From positions 372,001-436,000 of the forward strand of contig SCMY01000005.1 in NCBI GenBank assembly GCA_005502805.1: a stretch of DNA of 64,000 bases, given 5' to 3'. A program made the translations under genes and the position numbers. The DNA comes from Rhizobiales bacterium 2SD (GTDB lineage: Bacteria > Pseudomonadota > Alphaproteobacteria > Rhizobiales > Beijerinckiaceae). Below, piece after piece: positions 50,606 to 59,913 of this stretch. Numbering within the stretch: position 1 is the first letter of the stretch; each line of letters begins with the position of its first letter. Under the pieces are notes generated by a model, which saw nothing but the letters and a program-made list of their open reading frames with translations, was not told the origin of the DNA and did not search any database.

Positions 50606-51793
50606 ATGAACGGCGCGCAATGGGCTGGGCTGATCGCGGCAACGATGGTTGCCGCCAATCTGCTGTGCCTGACCATCGCCTTCGTGCGCCTGCGTCGGAA
50701 GCAGGCGCCGTCGCGCCTGCAGAAGCTCGCGCCGCCGGTGACGATCGTGCGCCCGGTGCGCGGCATCGAGACTTTCAGCCGGGAGACGCTGACCTCCGGG
50801 CTGGAGCTCGACTATCCCCAGTACGAGACGATCTTCTGCGTCGCCGATGGCCATGACCCGATCGTGCCGCTGATCGAGGAACTGATCGGGGTCTATGGTC
50901 CGGAGCGCGTCCGCCTGATCGTCGGCGACGTCGCGGTGAGCGCCAATCCCAAGCTCAACAACTGCGTCAAGGGCTGGGAAGCGGCGCGCCATGACTGGGT
51001 CGTCCTCGCCGATTCCAACGTCCTGATGCCGAAGGACTATGTCCAGCGGCTGATGGCCTCCTGGCGCGACGACACCGGCCTCGTCTGCTCGACGCCGGCT
51101 GGCTCGCGGCCGGGCTGCTTCGGCGCCGAAGTCGAATGCGCCTTCCTCAATACCTTCCAGGCGCGCTGGCAATATGCCGGCGAGGCGCTCGGTTTCGGCT
51201 TCGCCCAGGGCAAGTCGATGCTCTGGAACAAGCCGTTCCTCGACGCCAATGGCGGCATCGCCGCGCTCGCGGCCGAGATCGCCGAGGATGCGGCCGCGAC
51301 CAAGCTGGTGCGCAAGGCCGGCAAGCATGTCCATCTCGTTGGCCAGCCCTTCGAGCAGCCGCTCGGGCCGCGCAACCTGCGCGATGTCGTCCAGCGCCAG
51401 TTCCGCTGGGCGCGTCTGCGCCGCGTCACCTTTCTGCCCTTCTTCGCGCCCGAGATCCTGGTCGGGCCGCTGGTGCCGGCCGTGCTCGCTGGCTTCGGCG
51501 CGCCGGCCTTCGGCTTCCCGCCCTGGCTGGGCGTGCTCGCCGTGCTGGCGCTCTGGTATGCCGGCGAGATCGTGCTGGCCAGGAGTGTCGGCTGGTTCGT
51601 CAACTGGCGGACGCCGCTGGCCTATCTGGCGCGCGATCTCGCTTTCCCCGGCATCTGGGCCTATGCCTTCGTCGCGCGCGAAGTCAGCTGGCGCGGCAAT
51701 GCCATGAAGATCAAGGCCGATGGCGAGGACGAGCTCAATCAAGCCGTCCCGGCGCTCTCGGCAGCCAATATGCGTAGCGACGGAAGACCATGA
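50606..51793 (+). CDS. Ceramide glucosyltransferase-like GT21 protein between pheS and pheT
   Basis: 395 residues. An N-terminal membrane helix ([20 protein letters not shown]) is followed by a GT-A domain: [24 protein letters not shown], the DXD-like [23 protein letters not shown] and the C-terminal [11 protein letters not shown], which is the (Q/R)xxRW motif. Two or three further helices follow. These features fit GT21 ceramide glucosyltransferases and their bacterial relatives that make glucosylceramide or glycosyl-diacylglycerol. It starts 22 nt after the pheS stop and overlaps pheT by 4 bp (ATGA), so all three are one transcript. Substrate assignment is inferred. Confidence 0.86.
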   Translation: MNGAQWAGLIAATMVAANLLCLTIAFVRLRRKQAPSRLQKLAPPVTIVRPVRGIETFSRETLTSGLELDYPQYETIFCVADGHDPIVPLIEELIGVYGPERVRLIVGDVAVSANPKLNNCVKGWEAARHDWVVLADSNVLMPKDYVQRLMASWRDDTGLVCSTPAGSRPGCFGAEVECAFLNTFQARWQYAGEALGFGFAQGKSMLWNKPFLDANGGIAALAAEIAEDAAATKLVRKAGKHVHLVGQPFEQPLGPRNLRDVVQRQFRWARLRRVTFLPFFAPEILVGPLVPAVLAGFGAPAFGFPPWLGVLAVLALWYAGEIVLARSVGWFVNWRTPLAYLARDLAFPGIWAYAFVAREVSWRGNAMKIKADGEDELNQAVPALSAANMRSDGRP

Positions 51794-54213
51794 AGTTCAC
51801 CCTCTCCTGGCTCAAAGAGCATCTCGACACCACCGACTCGCTCGACACCATCACCGAGACGCTGACCCGGGTCGGCCTTGAGGTCGAAGCCGTCGAGGAC
51901 AAGGCCAAGGCGCTCAGCGCCTTCACCATCGCCTATGTCATCGAGGCCAAGCAGCACCCGAATGCCGACCGGCTGCGCGTCTGCATGGTCGACACCGGCT
52001 CGGGCGAACCGGTCCAGGTCGTCTGCGGCGCGCCCAATGCTCGCACCGGCATGAAGAGCGTGTTCTCGCCGCCCGGCACCTATATCCCCGGTAAGGACAT
52101 CACCCTCGGCAAGGGCGTGATCCGCGGCGTCGAGTCGAACGGCATGCTCTGCTCGGCCGCCGAGCTGCAGATCTCCGAGGATCATGATGGCATCATCGAC
52201 CTGCCGGAGGATGCCCCGCTCGGCCAGCCCTACGCCACCTATGCCGGCCTCGACGACGCCGTGATCGAGATCGCGGTGACGCCGAACCGCGCCGATGCGC
52301 TCGGCGTCTCCGGTATCGCCCGCGACCTCGCTGCCGCCGGTCTCGGCACGATCAAGACCCCGCCGGTCCAGCCGGTGCGCGGCGCCTTCCCGTGCCCGGT
52401 CGACCTCAAGCTCGATTTCGCCGAGGAAGACCGCAATCTCTGCCCGGTCTTCGCGCTCCGTCTGATCCGCGGCGTCAAGAACGGCCCGTCGCCGGAATGG
52501 CTGCAGGCGCGCCTGCGCGCCATCGGTCTGCGCCCCATCAACGCGCTGGTCGACATCACCAACTTCATGACCTTCGACCGCAACCGGCCGCTGCACGTCT
52601 TCGACGCGGCCAAGGTCAAGGGCGATCTCGTGGTGCGCCGCGCCAGGGATGGCGAGGAGGTGCTGGCGCTCGACGGCCGAACCTATGCGCTGACTTCCGA
52701 CATGGTCGCGATCTGCGACGACAACGGAGTCGAATCGATCGCCGGCGTGATGGGCGGCGAGCATTCCGGCTGCGACGAGAACACCACCGACGTGCTGATC
52801 GAGAGCGCGGTCTGGAACACGCTCAACATCGCCCGCACCGGCCGTGCGCTCGGCATCAACTCCGATGCGCGCTACCGCAACGAGCGCGGCATCGATCCGG
52901 ACTTCACCCGTCCCGGCCTCGACATGGCGACGCAGATGGTCATCTCGCTCTGCGGCGGCGAGCCTTCCGAGGTCGTCGTAGCGGGCGAGCTGCCCGACAG
53001 CCCCGGCGCCATCGACTTCCCCTGGTCCGAGGTCAAGCGCCTGACCGGACTCGACCTGCCGCAGGTCGAGATGAAGCTGGCGCTGACCTCGCTCGGCTTC
53101 CACGTCTCCGGCGCCGGTGACCGCGTCAAGGTCGCGCCGCCGTCCTGGCGCGCCGATGTCGAGGGCAAGGCCGATCTGGTCGAGGAGATCCTGCGCATCG
53201 CCGGGCTCGACCGCGTCGCTCCGGCGCCGCTGCCGCGCATCAAGGGCGAGGTGATCAAGCCGGTCCTGACCGTGCTGCAGAAGCGCACCCGCGCCGCCAA
53301 GCGCCTGCTCGCCAGCCGCGGGCTGGTCGAGGCGGTGACCTGGTCGTTCATCTCGCACAGCGCCGCCAAGCTCTTCGGCGGCGGCTCGCGCAAGCTCGTG
53401 CTCGCCAACCCGATCGCGGCCGATCTCTCCGATATGCGGCCGTCCTTGCTGCCGGGGCTGATCCGGGCAGGCCAGGCCAATGCCGATCGCGGCTTCGGCG
53501 ATGTCGCCTTGTTCGAGGTCGGCCAGGTCTTCCAGAGCGACGAGCCGGAAGGCCAGCTCATCGCCGCCGCCGGCCTGCGCCGCGGCACGGCGAAGCTGGA
53601 AGGCGCCGGCCGCCATTGGGACGGCGCTGCCAAGAGCGTCGATGCCTTCGACGCCAAGGCCGATGTGCTCGGCCTGCTCTCCGGGCTCGGCGTTCCCGTC
53701 GGCGGCCTGCAGATCGTCGCGGGCGGCCCGGCCTGGGCCCATCCCGGCCGCTCCGCCACGCTGCAGTTCGGCCCGAAGGGCGTGATCGGCGCCTTCGGCG
53801 AGGTCCATCCGCGCGTGCTCAAGGCGCTCGACGTCAAGGGACCGCTGGTCGCCTTCGAGATCCATCTCGATGCGCTGCCGCTGCCGAAGTACAAGCCGAC
53901 CAAGGTCAAGCCGAAGCTGGCGCTCTCCGACTTCCAGCCGGTGACGCGCGACTTCGCCTTCATCGTCGACAAGGCGGTGGCCGCCGGCGAGATGGCCAAG
54001 AGCGCCCAGAACGCCGACCGGGCGCTGGTCTCAGAGACGAGCGTCTTCGACATCTACGAGGGCACGGGCGTCGAGCCGGGCAAGAAGTCCGTCGCGCTGG
54101 CGGTGACCTTGCAGCCGACGCAGAAGACGCTGACCGACGCCGAGATCGAGGCCGTCGCGGCCAAGATCGTCGCCGAGATGGCCAAGCGCTACGGCGCCGT
54201 GCTGCGCGGGTAA
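51790..54213 (+). CDS. pheT: Phenylalanine--tRNA ligase beta subunit
   Basis: 807 residues. Order of domains: the N-terminal PheT segment [18 protein letters not shown], an EMAP-type tRNA-binding domain (about 40-150, [19 protein letters not shown] and [10 protein letters not shown]), the B3/B4 editing region, B5 ([17 protein letters not shown]), the catalytic-like core ([15 protein letters not shown]) and a C-terminal FDX-ACB domain ([20 protein letters not shown]). It recognises and edits tRNA-Phe. Its start is coupled to the GT21 gene. The two-hairpin repeat follows 6 nt after the stop. Confidence 0.97.
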   Translation: MKFTLSWLKEHLDTTDSLDTITETLTRVGLEVEAVEDKAKALSAFTIAYVIEAKQHPNADRLRVCMVDTGSGEPVQVVCGAPNARTGMKSVFSPPGTYIPGKDITLGKGVIRGVESNGMLCSAAELQISEDHDGIIDLPEDAPLGQPYATYAGLDDAVIEIAVTPNRADALGVSGIARDLAAAGLGTIKTPPVQPVRGAFPCPVDLKLDFAEEDRNLCPVFALRLIRGVKNGPSPEWLQARLRAIGLRPINALVDITNFMTFDRNRPLHVFDAAKVKGDLVVRRARDGEEVLALDGRTYALTSDMVAICDDNGVESIAGVMGGEHSGCDENTTDVLIESAVWNTLNIARTGRALGINSDARYRNERGIDPDFTRPGLDMATQMVISLCGGEPSEVVVAGELPDSPGAIDFPWSEVKRLTGLDLPQVEMKLALTSLGFHVSGAGDRVKVAPPSWRADVEGKADLVEEILRIAGLDRVAPAPLPRIKGEVIKPVLTVLQKRTRAAKRLLASRGLVEAVTWSFISHSAAKLFGGGSRKLVLANPIAADLSDMRPSLLPGLIRAGQANADRGFGDVALFEVGQVFQSDEPEGQLIAAAGLRRGTAKLEGAGRHWDGAAKSVDAFDAKADVLGLLSGLGVPVGGLQIVAGGPAWAHPGRSATLQFGPKGVIGAFGEVHPRVLKALDVKGPLVAFEIHLDALPLPKYKPTKVKPKLALSDFQPVTRDFAFIVDKAVAAGEMAKSAQNADRALVSETSVFDIYEGTGVEPGKKSVALAVTLQPTQKTLTDAEIEAVAAKIVAEMAKRYGAVLRG

Positions 54214-54219
54214 GAAGGC

Positions 54220-54327
54220 GTCATGCTCGGGCTTGACCTGAGCATCTCAGGCCGGAAAGGGCGCCATCTGGCGCCTTTTTTGTTATGAGGTTCTCGGGTC
54301 TGTGCTTCGCTTCGCCCGAGAATGACA
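54220..54327. repeat. Dispersed two-hairpin repeat, family A, copy 2 (after pheT)
   Basis: First stem 54223-54245 (ATGCTCGGG / CCTGAGCAT, one G-U pair) and second stem 54290-54323 (GTTCTCGGG / CCCGAGAAT), in the same order as copy 1 at 3551-3657. Between them this copy has a proper terminator hairpin with a T-tract. Like copy 1, it starts 6 nt after the stop codon of a tRNA-synthetase beta subunit. Confidence 0.82.
54256..54281 (+). terminator. Rho-independent terminator after pheT, inside the repeat
   Basis: AAAGG-GCGCC-ATCT-GGCGCC followed by six T residues (54256-54281). It lies between the two stems of the family A repeat and should end the pheS-GT21-pheT transcript. Confidence 0.85.
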
Positions 54328-54440
54328 CCTGAGGGTGGTCGCACCGGCCCCGTTATTGACCAGAATTGTGAAATAATCGGCGCAGGAAATCGGTTGAAAA
54401 TCCGGGTATCGGCTCTGATTGTTGCAATCTGAGAGGCCTG

Positions 54441-55343
54441 ATGTCGCTGGTCGAGCTCCCTGTCGCGGACGATCTGTTCCCCGGTTTCCGGCTGCTCGAC
54501 GTCACCACGTCAGGTGCGCGCATCCGCGTCCGCACCGGCGGGGAGGGGGAGCCGCTCCTTCTGCTCCACGGTTATCCTCAGACGCACATCATGTGGCGGA
54601 AAATCGTTCCGGCACTTGCGGAACGTTTCACCCTGATCTGCCCGGACCTGCGCGGCTACGGCGATTCCGAAAAGCCGCCGAGCGCCGCCGACCATGCGCC
54701 CTATTCAAAGCGCGCCATGGCGCAGGATATGGCCGAGGTCATGAGCGCGCTGGGGCATAAGCGCTTCTTCGTCGGCTCGCACGATCGCGGTGCCCGCGTC
54801 GCCCACCGGCTGGCGCTCGACCATGGCGAGCGCGTGCTGAAGCTGGCGACCCTCGACATCGCGCCGACGCGCGAAATGTATCGCGACACGACCGATGCCT
54901 TCGCCCGCGCCTATTGGCACTGGTTCTTCCTGATCCAGTCCGCGCCGATGCCGGAGCGCATGATCGGCGCCGATCCGGAGTTCTACTGGACCAGCCGGCG
55001 CGCCTCGGACATGAAGCTGTTCGAGCCGGCGGCGCTCGCCGAATATCTCCGCTGCTTCCGCGATCCGGCGATGATCCACGCCAGCTGCGAGGACTATCGC
55101 GCCGCCGCGACGATCGACATCGCCCATGACGATGCCGATGGCGGCAGGAAGCTCGCTTGCCCGCTGCTGGCGCTCTGGGGCGAGCGCGGCGCCGTCGGCA
55201 AATGCTTCGATGTCCTGGCGCTCTGGCGTGAGCGCGCTGCCGATGTGCGTGGCCGCGCCTTGCCGGGCGGGCACTATCTCGCGGAAGAATTGCCTGATCT
55301 CGTCATCCAGGAATTCACCGCCTTCTTCGGAGAAGCCGCATGA
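54441..55343 (+). CDS. Fluoroacetate dehalogenase-like alpha/beta hydrolase
   Basis: 300 residues. All residues that define fluoroacetate dehalogenase (RPA1163/FAcD) are present at matching spacing: nucleophile Asp115 with Arg116 and Arg119 in SHDRGARV, Asp139 in LATLDIAPT, the halide pocket His160-Trp161 in YWHWFFL, Tyr219 in CEDYRA and catalytic His278 in GGHYLAEE. RPA1163 has D110, R111, R114, D134, H155, W156, Y219 and H280. The enzyme family replaces halide on 2-haloacids with hydroxyl. The true substrate here is unknown. The stop overlaps the next gene by 4 bp (ATGA). Confidence 0.88.
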   Translation: MSLVELPVADDLFPGFRLLDVTTSGARIRVRTGGEGEPLLLLHGYPQTHIMWRKIVPALAERFTLICPDLRGYGDSEKPPSAADHAPYSKRAMAQDMAEVMSALGHKRFFVGSHDRGARVAHRLALDHGERVLKLATLDIAPTREMYRDTTDAFARAYWHWFFLIQSAPMPERMIGADPEFYWTSRRASDMKLFEPAALAEYLRCFRDPAMIHASCEDYRAAATIDIAHDDADGGRKLACPLLALWGERGAVGKCFDVLALWRERAADVRGRALPGGHYLAEELPDLVIQEFTAFFGEAA

Positions 55344-56419
55344 GCCGCACCAACCGCGTCTACCGCATCGCCGCCATCGCCGGTGACGGCATCGGCAAGG
55401 AGGTCATGCCCGAGGGCCTGCGCGTGCTCGAGGCCGCCGCGAAGAAGTATGGTTTCGAGATCCAGCTCGACGAGTTCGATTTCTCCTCCTGCGACTACTA
55501 CGCCAGGCACGGCAAGATGCTGCCGGACGACTGGAAGGAGAAGATCGGCGGCCATGACGCGATCTTCTTCGGCGCCGTCGGCATGCCGGCCGAGGTGCCG
55601 GACCACATCTCGCTCTGGGGCTCGCTGCTGCTGTTCCGCCGCGAGTTCGACCAGTACGTCAATCTGCGTCCCGTGCGGCTGATGCCGGGCGTGCCCGGCC
55701 CGCTCGTCGGCCGCAAGCCGGGTGATATCGATTTCTTCGTCGTGCGCGAGAACACCGAGGGCGAGTACTCCTCGGTGGGCGGGCGCATGTATGGCGGCAC
55801 CGAGCGCGAGATCGTCATCCAGGAGACGGTGATGAGCCGCGTCGGCGTCGACCGCGTGCTCAAATACGCCTTCGAGCTGGCCCAGCGCCGTCCGCGCAAG
55901 AAGCTGACCTCGGCGACCAAGTCGAACGGCATCTCGATCACCATGCCGTATTGGGACGAGCGGGTGAAGGAGATGGCGAAGAACTATCCGGACGTCGCGG
56001 TCGACCAGTACCATATCGACATCCTGACCGCGCATTTCGTGCTGAACCCTGATCGTTTCGACGTTGTCGTCGCCTCGAACCTGTTCGGCGACATCCTCTC
56101 CGATCTCGGTCCGGCCTGCACCGGCACGATCGGCATCGCCCCGTCGGGCAACATCAACCCGACCGGCGAATTCCCGTCCCTGTTCGAGCCGGTGCACGGC
56201 TCGGCGCCCGACATCGCGGGGCAGGGCATCGCTAATCCCGTCGGCCAGATCTGGTCGGGGGCGATGATGCTCGATCATCTCGGCGAGCACGAAGCGGCCA
56301 AGGCGATCGAGGCCGCGATCGAGCGCGCCCTTGGTGACGCCCGCACCCGCACGCGCGATCTCGGCGGCAGCCTCAACACCGAGGCTGCCGGCAAGGCGAT
56401 CGAACAGGCGCTGGCTTGA
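55340..56419 (+). CDS. Tartrate dehydrogenase/D-malate dehydrogenase-like (isopropylmalate dehydrogenase fold)
   Basis: 359 residues of the beta-decarboxylating dehydrogenase family. It begins YRIAAIAGDGIGKEVMPEGL. The loop that selects substrate reads LWGSLLLFRREFDQYVNLRPVRL, the form seen in tartrate and D-malate dehydrogenases (TtuC/DmlA), not the LeuB form. Also seen are FVVRENTEGEYSSVGGRMYGG, the metal-binding DVVVASNLFGDILSDL and EPVHGSAPDIAGQGIANP. NAD+ and Mn2+ or Mg2+ would be used to oxidise and decarboxylate a 2-hydroxy diacid. It is translationally coupled to the dehalogenase-like gene. Confidence 0.9.
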   Translation: MSRTNRVYRIAAIAGDGIGKEVMPEGLRVLEAAAKKYGFEIQLDEFDFSSCDYYARHGKMLPDDWKEKIGGHDAIFFGAVGMPAEVPDHISLWGSLLLFRREFDQYVNLRPVRLMPGVPGPLVGRKPGDIDFFVVRENTEGEYSSVGGRMYGGTEREIVIQETVMSRVGVDRVLKYAFELAQRRPRKKLTSATKSNGISITMPYWDERVKEMAKNYPDVAVDQYHIDILTAHFVLNPDRFDVVVASNLFGDILSDLGPACTGTIGIAPSGNINPTGEFPSLFEPVHGSAPDIAGQGIANPVGQIWSGAMMLDHLGEHEAAKAIEAAIERALGDARTRTRDLGGSLNTEAAGKAIEQALA

Positions 56420-56427
56420 CGACGAGA

Positions 56428-56460
56428 TCGGCGCTGACCACAAGCAGTGGTCGGCGCCGA
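56428..56460. other. 14-bp perfect hairpin before the TerC pair
   Basis: TCGGCGCTGACCAC (56428-56441) pairs with GTGGTCGGCGCCGA (56447-56460) with one G-U pair and a loop of AAGCA. It is followed by AAAAAGACG, not T residues, and has no T-tract on the other strand, so it is not a usual terminator. It may protect or process the mRNA between the dehydrogenase and terC genes. Confidence 0.5.
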
Positions 56461-56493
56461 AAAAGACGTAAGACTTAAGGAGGGGAGACCAAG

Positions 56494-57198
56494 GTGCCGG
56501 ATCTGATGTTTTCGCTGCTCGACGCCGCTCTCTGGGGCAAGCTCTTCGAGATCATCGCGCTCAACATCGTGCTGTCGGGTGACAATGCGGTGGTGATCGC
56601 GCTCGCCTGCCGGGCCCTGGCGCCTGAGCAGCGCGCCAAAGGCATCGCGCTCGGCGCAGGCGTCGCCGTGCTGCTGCGCGTCGCCTTCACGGTGCTCATT
56701 GCCTCTCTCCTCAACATGCCGTTCCTGCACATCGTCGGCGCGCTGCTGCTGGTCTGGATCGCGGTCAAGCTGATCATAGAAGACGGCGAGAGCGACGAGA
56801 ATTCGGTCGCCGCCAACAGCAAGCTCTGGAAGGCGGTGCAGACCGTTGCCATCGCCGACATCGTCATGAGCCTCGACAACGTGCTCGCCATCGCCGCCGT
56901 CGCCAAGGATTCGATCCCGCTTCTGGTCGGCGGCCTGATCATCTCGATCCCGCTCATCGTGCTCGGGGCATCGCTGATCACCTCGCTGCTGACCCGTTTC
57001 CCGATCCTGGTCTGGGCCGGCGCCGGCCTGCTCGGCTGGGTCGCGGGTGAGATGTTCGAGAGCGACCCCTGGCTGATCGGCAAGCTCGGCGAAGCGCTCG
57101 CCCACCAACTGGAATACCCCGCTGCCATTCTGGGGGCCGTGCTCGTGCTCGGCCTCGGCTATTTCCTCAAGCAACGCCGGCCAGATCCGGCCCTCTAA
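56494..57198 (+). CDS. TerC family membrane protein, copy 1
   Basis: 234 residues, GTG start with AAGGAGGGG upstream. Seven predicted helices. The two inverted TerC motifs, each with a membrane Asp-Asn, are present: IVLSGDNAVVIALACRAL and DIVMSLDNVLAIAAVA. A hydrophilic loop (EDGESDENSVAANSKLWKAVQ) separates the halves. TerC/YjbE/YkoY proteins export Mn2+ or load metal onto secreted enzymes. No yybP-ykoY manganese riboswitch is visible. It is followed 20 nt later by a paralogue, so the pair may act as a heteromer. Confidence 0.92.
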   Translation: MPDLMFSLLDAALWGKLFEIIALNIVLSGDNAVVIALACRALAPEQRAKGIALGAGVAVLLRVAFTVLIASLLNMPFLHIVGALLLVWIAVKLIIEDGESDENSVAANSKLWKAVQTVAIADIVMSLDNVLAIAAVAKDSIPLLVGGLIISIPLIVLGASLITSLLTRFPILVWAGAGLLGWVAGEMFESDPWLIGKLGEALAHQLEYPAAILGAVLVLGLGYFLKQRRPDPAL

Positions 57199-57217
57199 GA
57201 CAGGGACTGACCGACCT

Positions 57218-57961
57218 ATGGATTTCTCATCTTCAGCCTTCTGGACGTCACTGCTCCAGATCATCTGGATCGACCTCCTGCTCTCGGGCGACAATGCGGT
57301 CGTCATCGCGCTTGCGGTGCGCTCGCTGCCGGAGAAGCAGCGCAAGGTCGGCATTCTGCTCGGCGCCGGCGCGGCCGTCGGCCTGCGCATCCTCTTCGCG
57401 GTGGTCGTCACCTATCTGCTCGCCGTCCCGTTCCTGAAGGTGGTCGGCGCGCTCCTGCTGTTCTGGATCGCGATCAAGCTCGCCAAGGGCGAGGAGGAGG
57501 CGCATGGCGACATCCAGGCCAGCGACAATCTCTGGAAGGCGGTCCGCACCATCGCCATCGCCGATGCGGTGATGAGCCTCGACAACGTGCTCGCCATCGC
57601 CGCGGCGGCCCGCGGCCATTTCGAGCTCTTCATCTTCGGCCTGCTCTTGACCATCCCGCTGATCGTCTACGGCGCCCGCCTGCTCTCCACGGTGCTCGAG
57701 CGCTTCCCGATCCTGATCTGGCTCGGCGCCGCACTGCTCGGCTGGATCGCCGGCGAGATGCTGCTTGGTGACCTGGCGGTGCTGCAGTGGCTGCAGGCGA
57801 ACATGCCGAACTGGGTCGTCAGCGTGCCGGTCTCCGACACCAACCCGATCGGCCTCCTGCCCGCCAAGGTGCCGTTCTATACGGCGGCGACCCTCGGCGC
57901 GCTGTTCGTGGTGGTCGTCGGCTATCTCCTGAAGAAGAAGCCGGTCGACCAGCCGGGCTGA
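57218..57961 (+). CDS. TerC family membrane protein, copy 2
   Basis: 247 residues, a paralogue of the gene just before it. Same double motif: LLLSGDNAVVIALAVRSL and DAVMSLDNVLAIAAAARG, with loop GEEEAHGDIQASDNLWKAVR. The C-terminus carries an extra stretch (SVPVSDTNPIGLLPAKVPFYTAA) before the last helix and a basic end KKKPVDQPG. Close tandem pairing suggests duplication; whether the two have split function is unknown. Confidence 0.92.
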   Translation: MDFSSSAFWTSLLQIIWIDLLLSGDNAVVIALAVRSLPEKQRKVGILLGAGAAVGLRILFAVVVTYLLAVPFLKVVGALLLFWIAIKLAKGEEEAHGDIQASDNLWKAVRTIAIADAVMSLDNVLAIAAAARGHFELFIFGLLLTIPLIVYGARLLSTVLERFPILIWLGAALLGWIAGEMLLGDLAVLQWLQANMPNWVVSVPVSDTNPIGLLPAKVPFYTAATLGALFVVVVGYLLKKKPVDQPG

Positions 57962-57971
57962 AGAATCCGGC

Positions 57972-58580
57972 TCAATCGAGAGTGACGAACGCGGCGGCCA
58001 TGGCTTCATGGCCGCCGTTTTTCGTGAGGCGGATGACGCCGTTGGCGCGACGGCTGTTCCGCTCGTCGCTGACGGCGAAGCGGTCCGCCCCGTCGAGCTG
58101 GACCGAAAAGCTCTCCGGCGCGCACGCGAACCCGGTGCCCAGCGCCTTCACATAGGCTTCCTTGGCGCTCCAGAGCTGGGCGAAGGCCTCGGGCCGAGCT
58201 GGGGAAGACAGGCTCTCCAGCCAGCGCTGCTCGTCCGGATGCAGCATGGCGAGCGGCGGCTCGCTCACGAGTGCGACCTGCTCGACATCGATGCCGACCG
58301 GCCGATGCGCCAAAGCGATCGCGACGAGGCCCGCACGCGTCGCCAGCGACAAGTGCAAACCGGAGCCGCGCGGGCGCAGGATCAGCGGGCGTCCGGCCGG
58401 CTCATGCCCGATTTCGACAGCAGCTTCCGCTAGATCGAACTGGCGCGCCAGCAGCTTGCGGGCCAGCGAGCGTCGCAGCTCCGAGCGCTCCGGCAGGTTC
58501 GCGGGCTGCGCCTGCGTCGCAATCAGCCACGCTGCGGGCAGGGCTGGGGCGGTCTGATCGATCGAGGAAAGCCAGAACAT
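57972..58580 (-). CDS. 4'-phosphopantetheinyl transferase superfamily protein (Sfp type)
   Basis: 202 residues. The PPTase signature is split as expected: RPVGIDVEQVA and LWSAKEAYVKALGTG, supplying the Mg2+ Asp, the Glu and the Lys. The N-terminus includes ARKLLARQFDLA and PLILRPRGSGLHLSLATRAGLVAIALA. It transfers phosphopantetheine from CoA to acyl-carrier or peptidyl-carrier proteins. No polyketide or peptide synthetase gene is in the window, so the partner is elsewhere. It is convergent with the second terC gene. Confidence 0.92.
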   Translation of the reverse strand: MFWLSSIDQTAPALPAAWLIATQAQPANLPERSELRRSLARKLLARQFDLAEAAVEIGHEPAGRPLILRPRGSGLHLSLATRAGLVAIALAHRPVGIDVEQVALVSEPPLAMLHPDEQRWLESLSSPARPEAFAQLWSAKEAYVKALGTGFACAPESFSVQLDGADRFAVSDERNSRRANGVIRLTKNGGHEAMAAAFVTLD

Positions 58581-58706
58581 GCCGCGGTTCTAGTTCACCG
58601 CAGGTCGGCGCGAAAGCAGATGGCCAAGCCCGCCCTGCGCTACGCTCATGCAGGCCCGGAGCTTGCAAGGCGTTGACGCCACACAGGGAAACCGGTTCGA
58701 GGATAC

Positions 58707-59435
58707 ATGCCTTCCGAAACGAAATCCGAGCCGCAGCCTGCGGCCCAGCTCACCCTTGCCGGTATGCGGCTCGGCCTGCGCCGCGTCTCCGTGCTGATGC
58801 CGGGCGTCATCGTCTTCGCCGTGGCGTTCGGCGCCGCAGCCTCGGCCAAGGGCCTCAGCCTGTTCGAGGCGGTGCTGATGAGCGCCGTGGTCTATGCCGG
58901 CGTCTCCCAGCTCGTGGCGATGGAGCTTTGGCGGCCGGAATGGACCTGGGGCGCGATCGTCGCGCTCGCCTTCGTCACCGCGACCGTCAATGCCCGCACC
59001 ATCCTGCAGGCCGCGTCGCTGCAGCCCTGGTTCGCGCGCTATCCCTGGTTCGTGACGGCCTTCCAGCTCTCCTTCTTCACCGACGCCAACTGGCTGGTTG
59101 GTACGCGCTATCATGGCGAGGGCGGACGCGACGTCGGTGTCGTACTCGGCGCCGGTCTGGCGCTCTGGGTAGTCTGGGTGCTGATGACGATCCCGGGGCA
59201 TCTGCTTGGCGCGCTGATCGCCGACCCTCGCAAATTCGGAATCGACATGGTCATGCCGATCTTCTTCGCGGCGATGATCGTGCCGCTCTGGCGCGGCAAG
59301 CGCGCGGCGCTGCCCTGGGTCGTCGCCGGCATCGTCGCTCTGGTCACTGCGCGCCTCGTCGACGGCTATGCCTTCATCATCGTCGGTGCGCTCTCCGGCG
59401 CCGTGGCGGGAGCTTTGCTCGATGACCCTGCCTGA
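58707..59435 (+). CDS. azlC: AzlC family branched-chain amino acid exporter subunit
   Basis: 242 residues. AzlC signatures include VLMPGVIVFAVAFGAAASAKGLS, VVYAGVSQLVAMELW and FVTATVNARTILQAASLQPW (in YkgE-like order), followed by FQLSFFTDANWLVG. With AzlD it forms an exporter for branched-chain amino acids. It overlaps azlD by 14 bp. A branched-chain aminotransferase follows 180 nt after azlD. Confidence 0.92.
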   Translation: MPSETKSEPQPAAQLTLAGMRLGLRRVSVLMPGVIVFAVAFGAAASAKGLSLFEAVLMSAVVYAGVSQLVAMELWRPEWTWGAIVALAFVTATVNARTILQAASLQPWFARYPWFVTAFQLSFFTDANWLVGTRYHGEGGRDVGVVLGAGLALWVVWVLMTIPGHLLGALIADPRKFGIDMVMPIFFAAMIVPLWRGKRAALPWVVAGIVALVTARLVDGYAFIIVGALSGAVAGALLDDPA

Positions 59436-59739
59436 CCCTGGAAGCTGGGGACCCTATCTCGCCATCCTCGGCATGGCGCTGGCGACCTATCTCTGCCGTA
59501 TCTCCGGTGTTGTGCTGATGAGCTTCATCCCGCTGACGCCGCGGGTGCGGCGCGGGCTCGCCGCCCTGCCGGGCTCGATCGTGGTCGCGACCGTGCTGCC
59601 GCTGATCGAGCGGCTCGGCCTCGCCGCTGGTCTGGCCCTGCTTGCGGCGATCACCAGTATGGTGATCCGGCGCAACGAATTGCTGGCGCTCGTGACCGGC
59701 ATGGTGGTGGTTTCGCTGATGCGAGCCGCGGGCTTCTGA
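59422..59739 (+). CDS. azlD: AzlD family protein
   Basis: 105 residues from ATG 59422, overlapping azlC. Three or four helices with the family pattern ALATYLCRISGVVLMSFIPLTPRVRRGLAALP and IVVATVLPLIERLG, ending VTGMVVVSLMRAAGF. It is the small subunit of the AzlCD exporter. In-frame translation further upstream (from 59368) lies entirely inside azlC and is not favoured. Confidence 0.88.
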   Translation: MTLPDPGSWGPYLAILGMALATYLCRISGVVLMSFIPLTPRVRRGLAALPGSIVVATVLPLIERLGLAAGLALLAAITSMVIRRNELLALVTGMVVVSLMRAAGF

Positions 59740-59913
59740 AAGCGGAGCACGATCGCGCAGGCGCCTGGCCGCCCTTGCGCCTGCCGCCGCGATCTATCAC
59801 CGGCTGCGATCGCACCCATCACAGCAATCGTTCGCCGGTATGCGGCCGGCCTGTTGACGCCGCCTTGCCTGCGGCAGACGGTGCCGGCCAGCAACCTTGA
59901 TCGATCGGAGCGC

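Noticed and set aside
56420-56493. yybP-ykoY manganese riboswitch or rho-independent terminator before the terC pair
   Set aside because: The riboswitch core is absent. The hairpin is followed by A residues, not T, on the plus strand and has no T-tract on the other.
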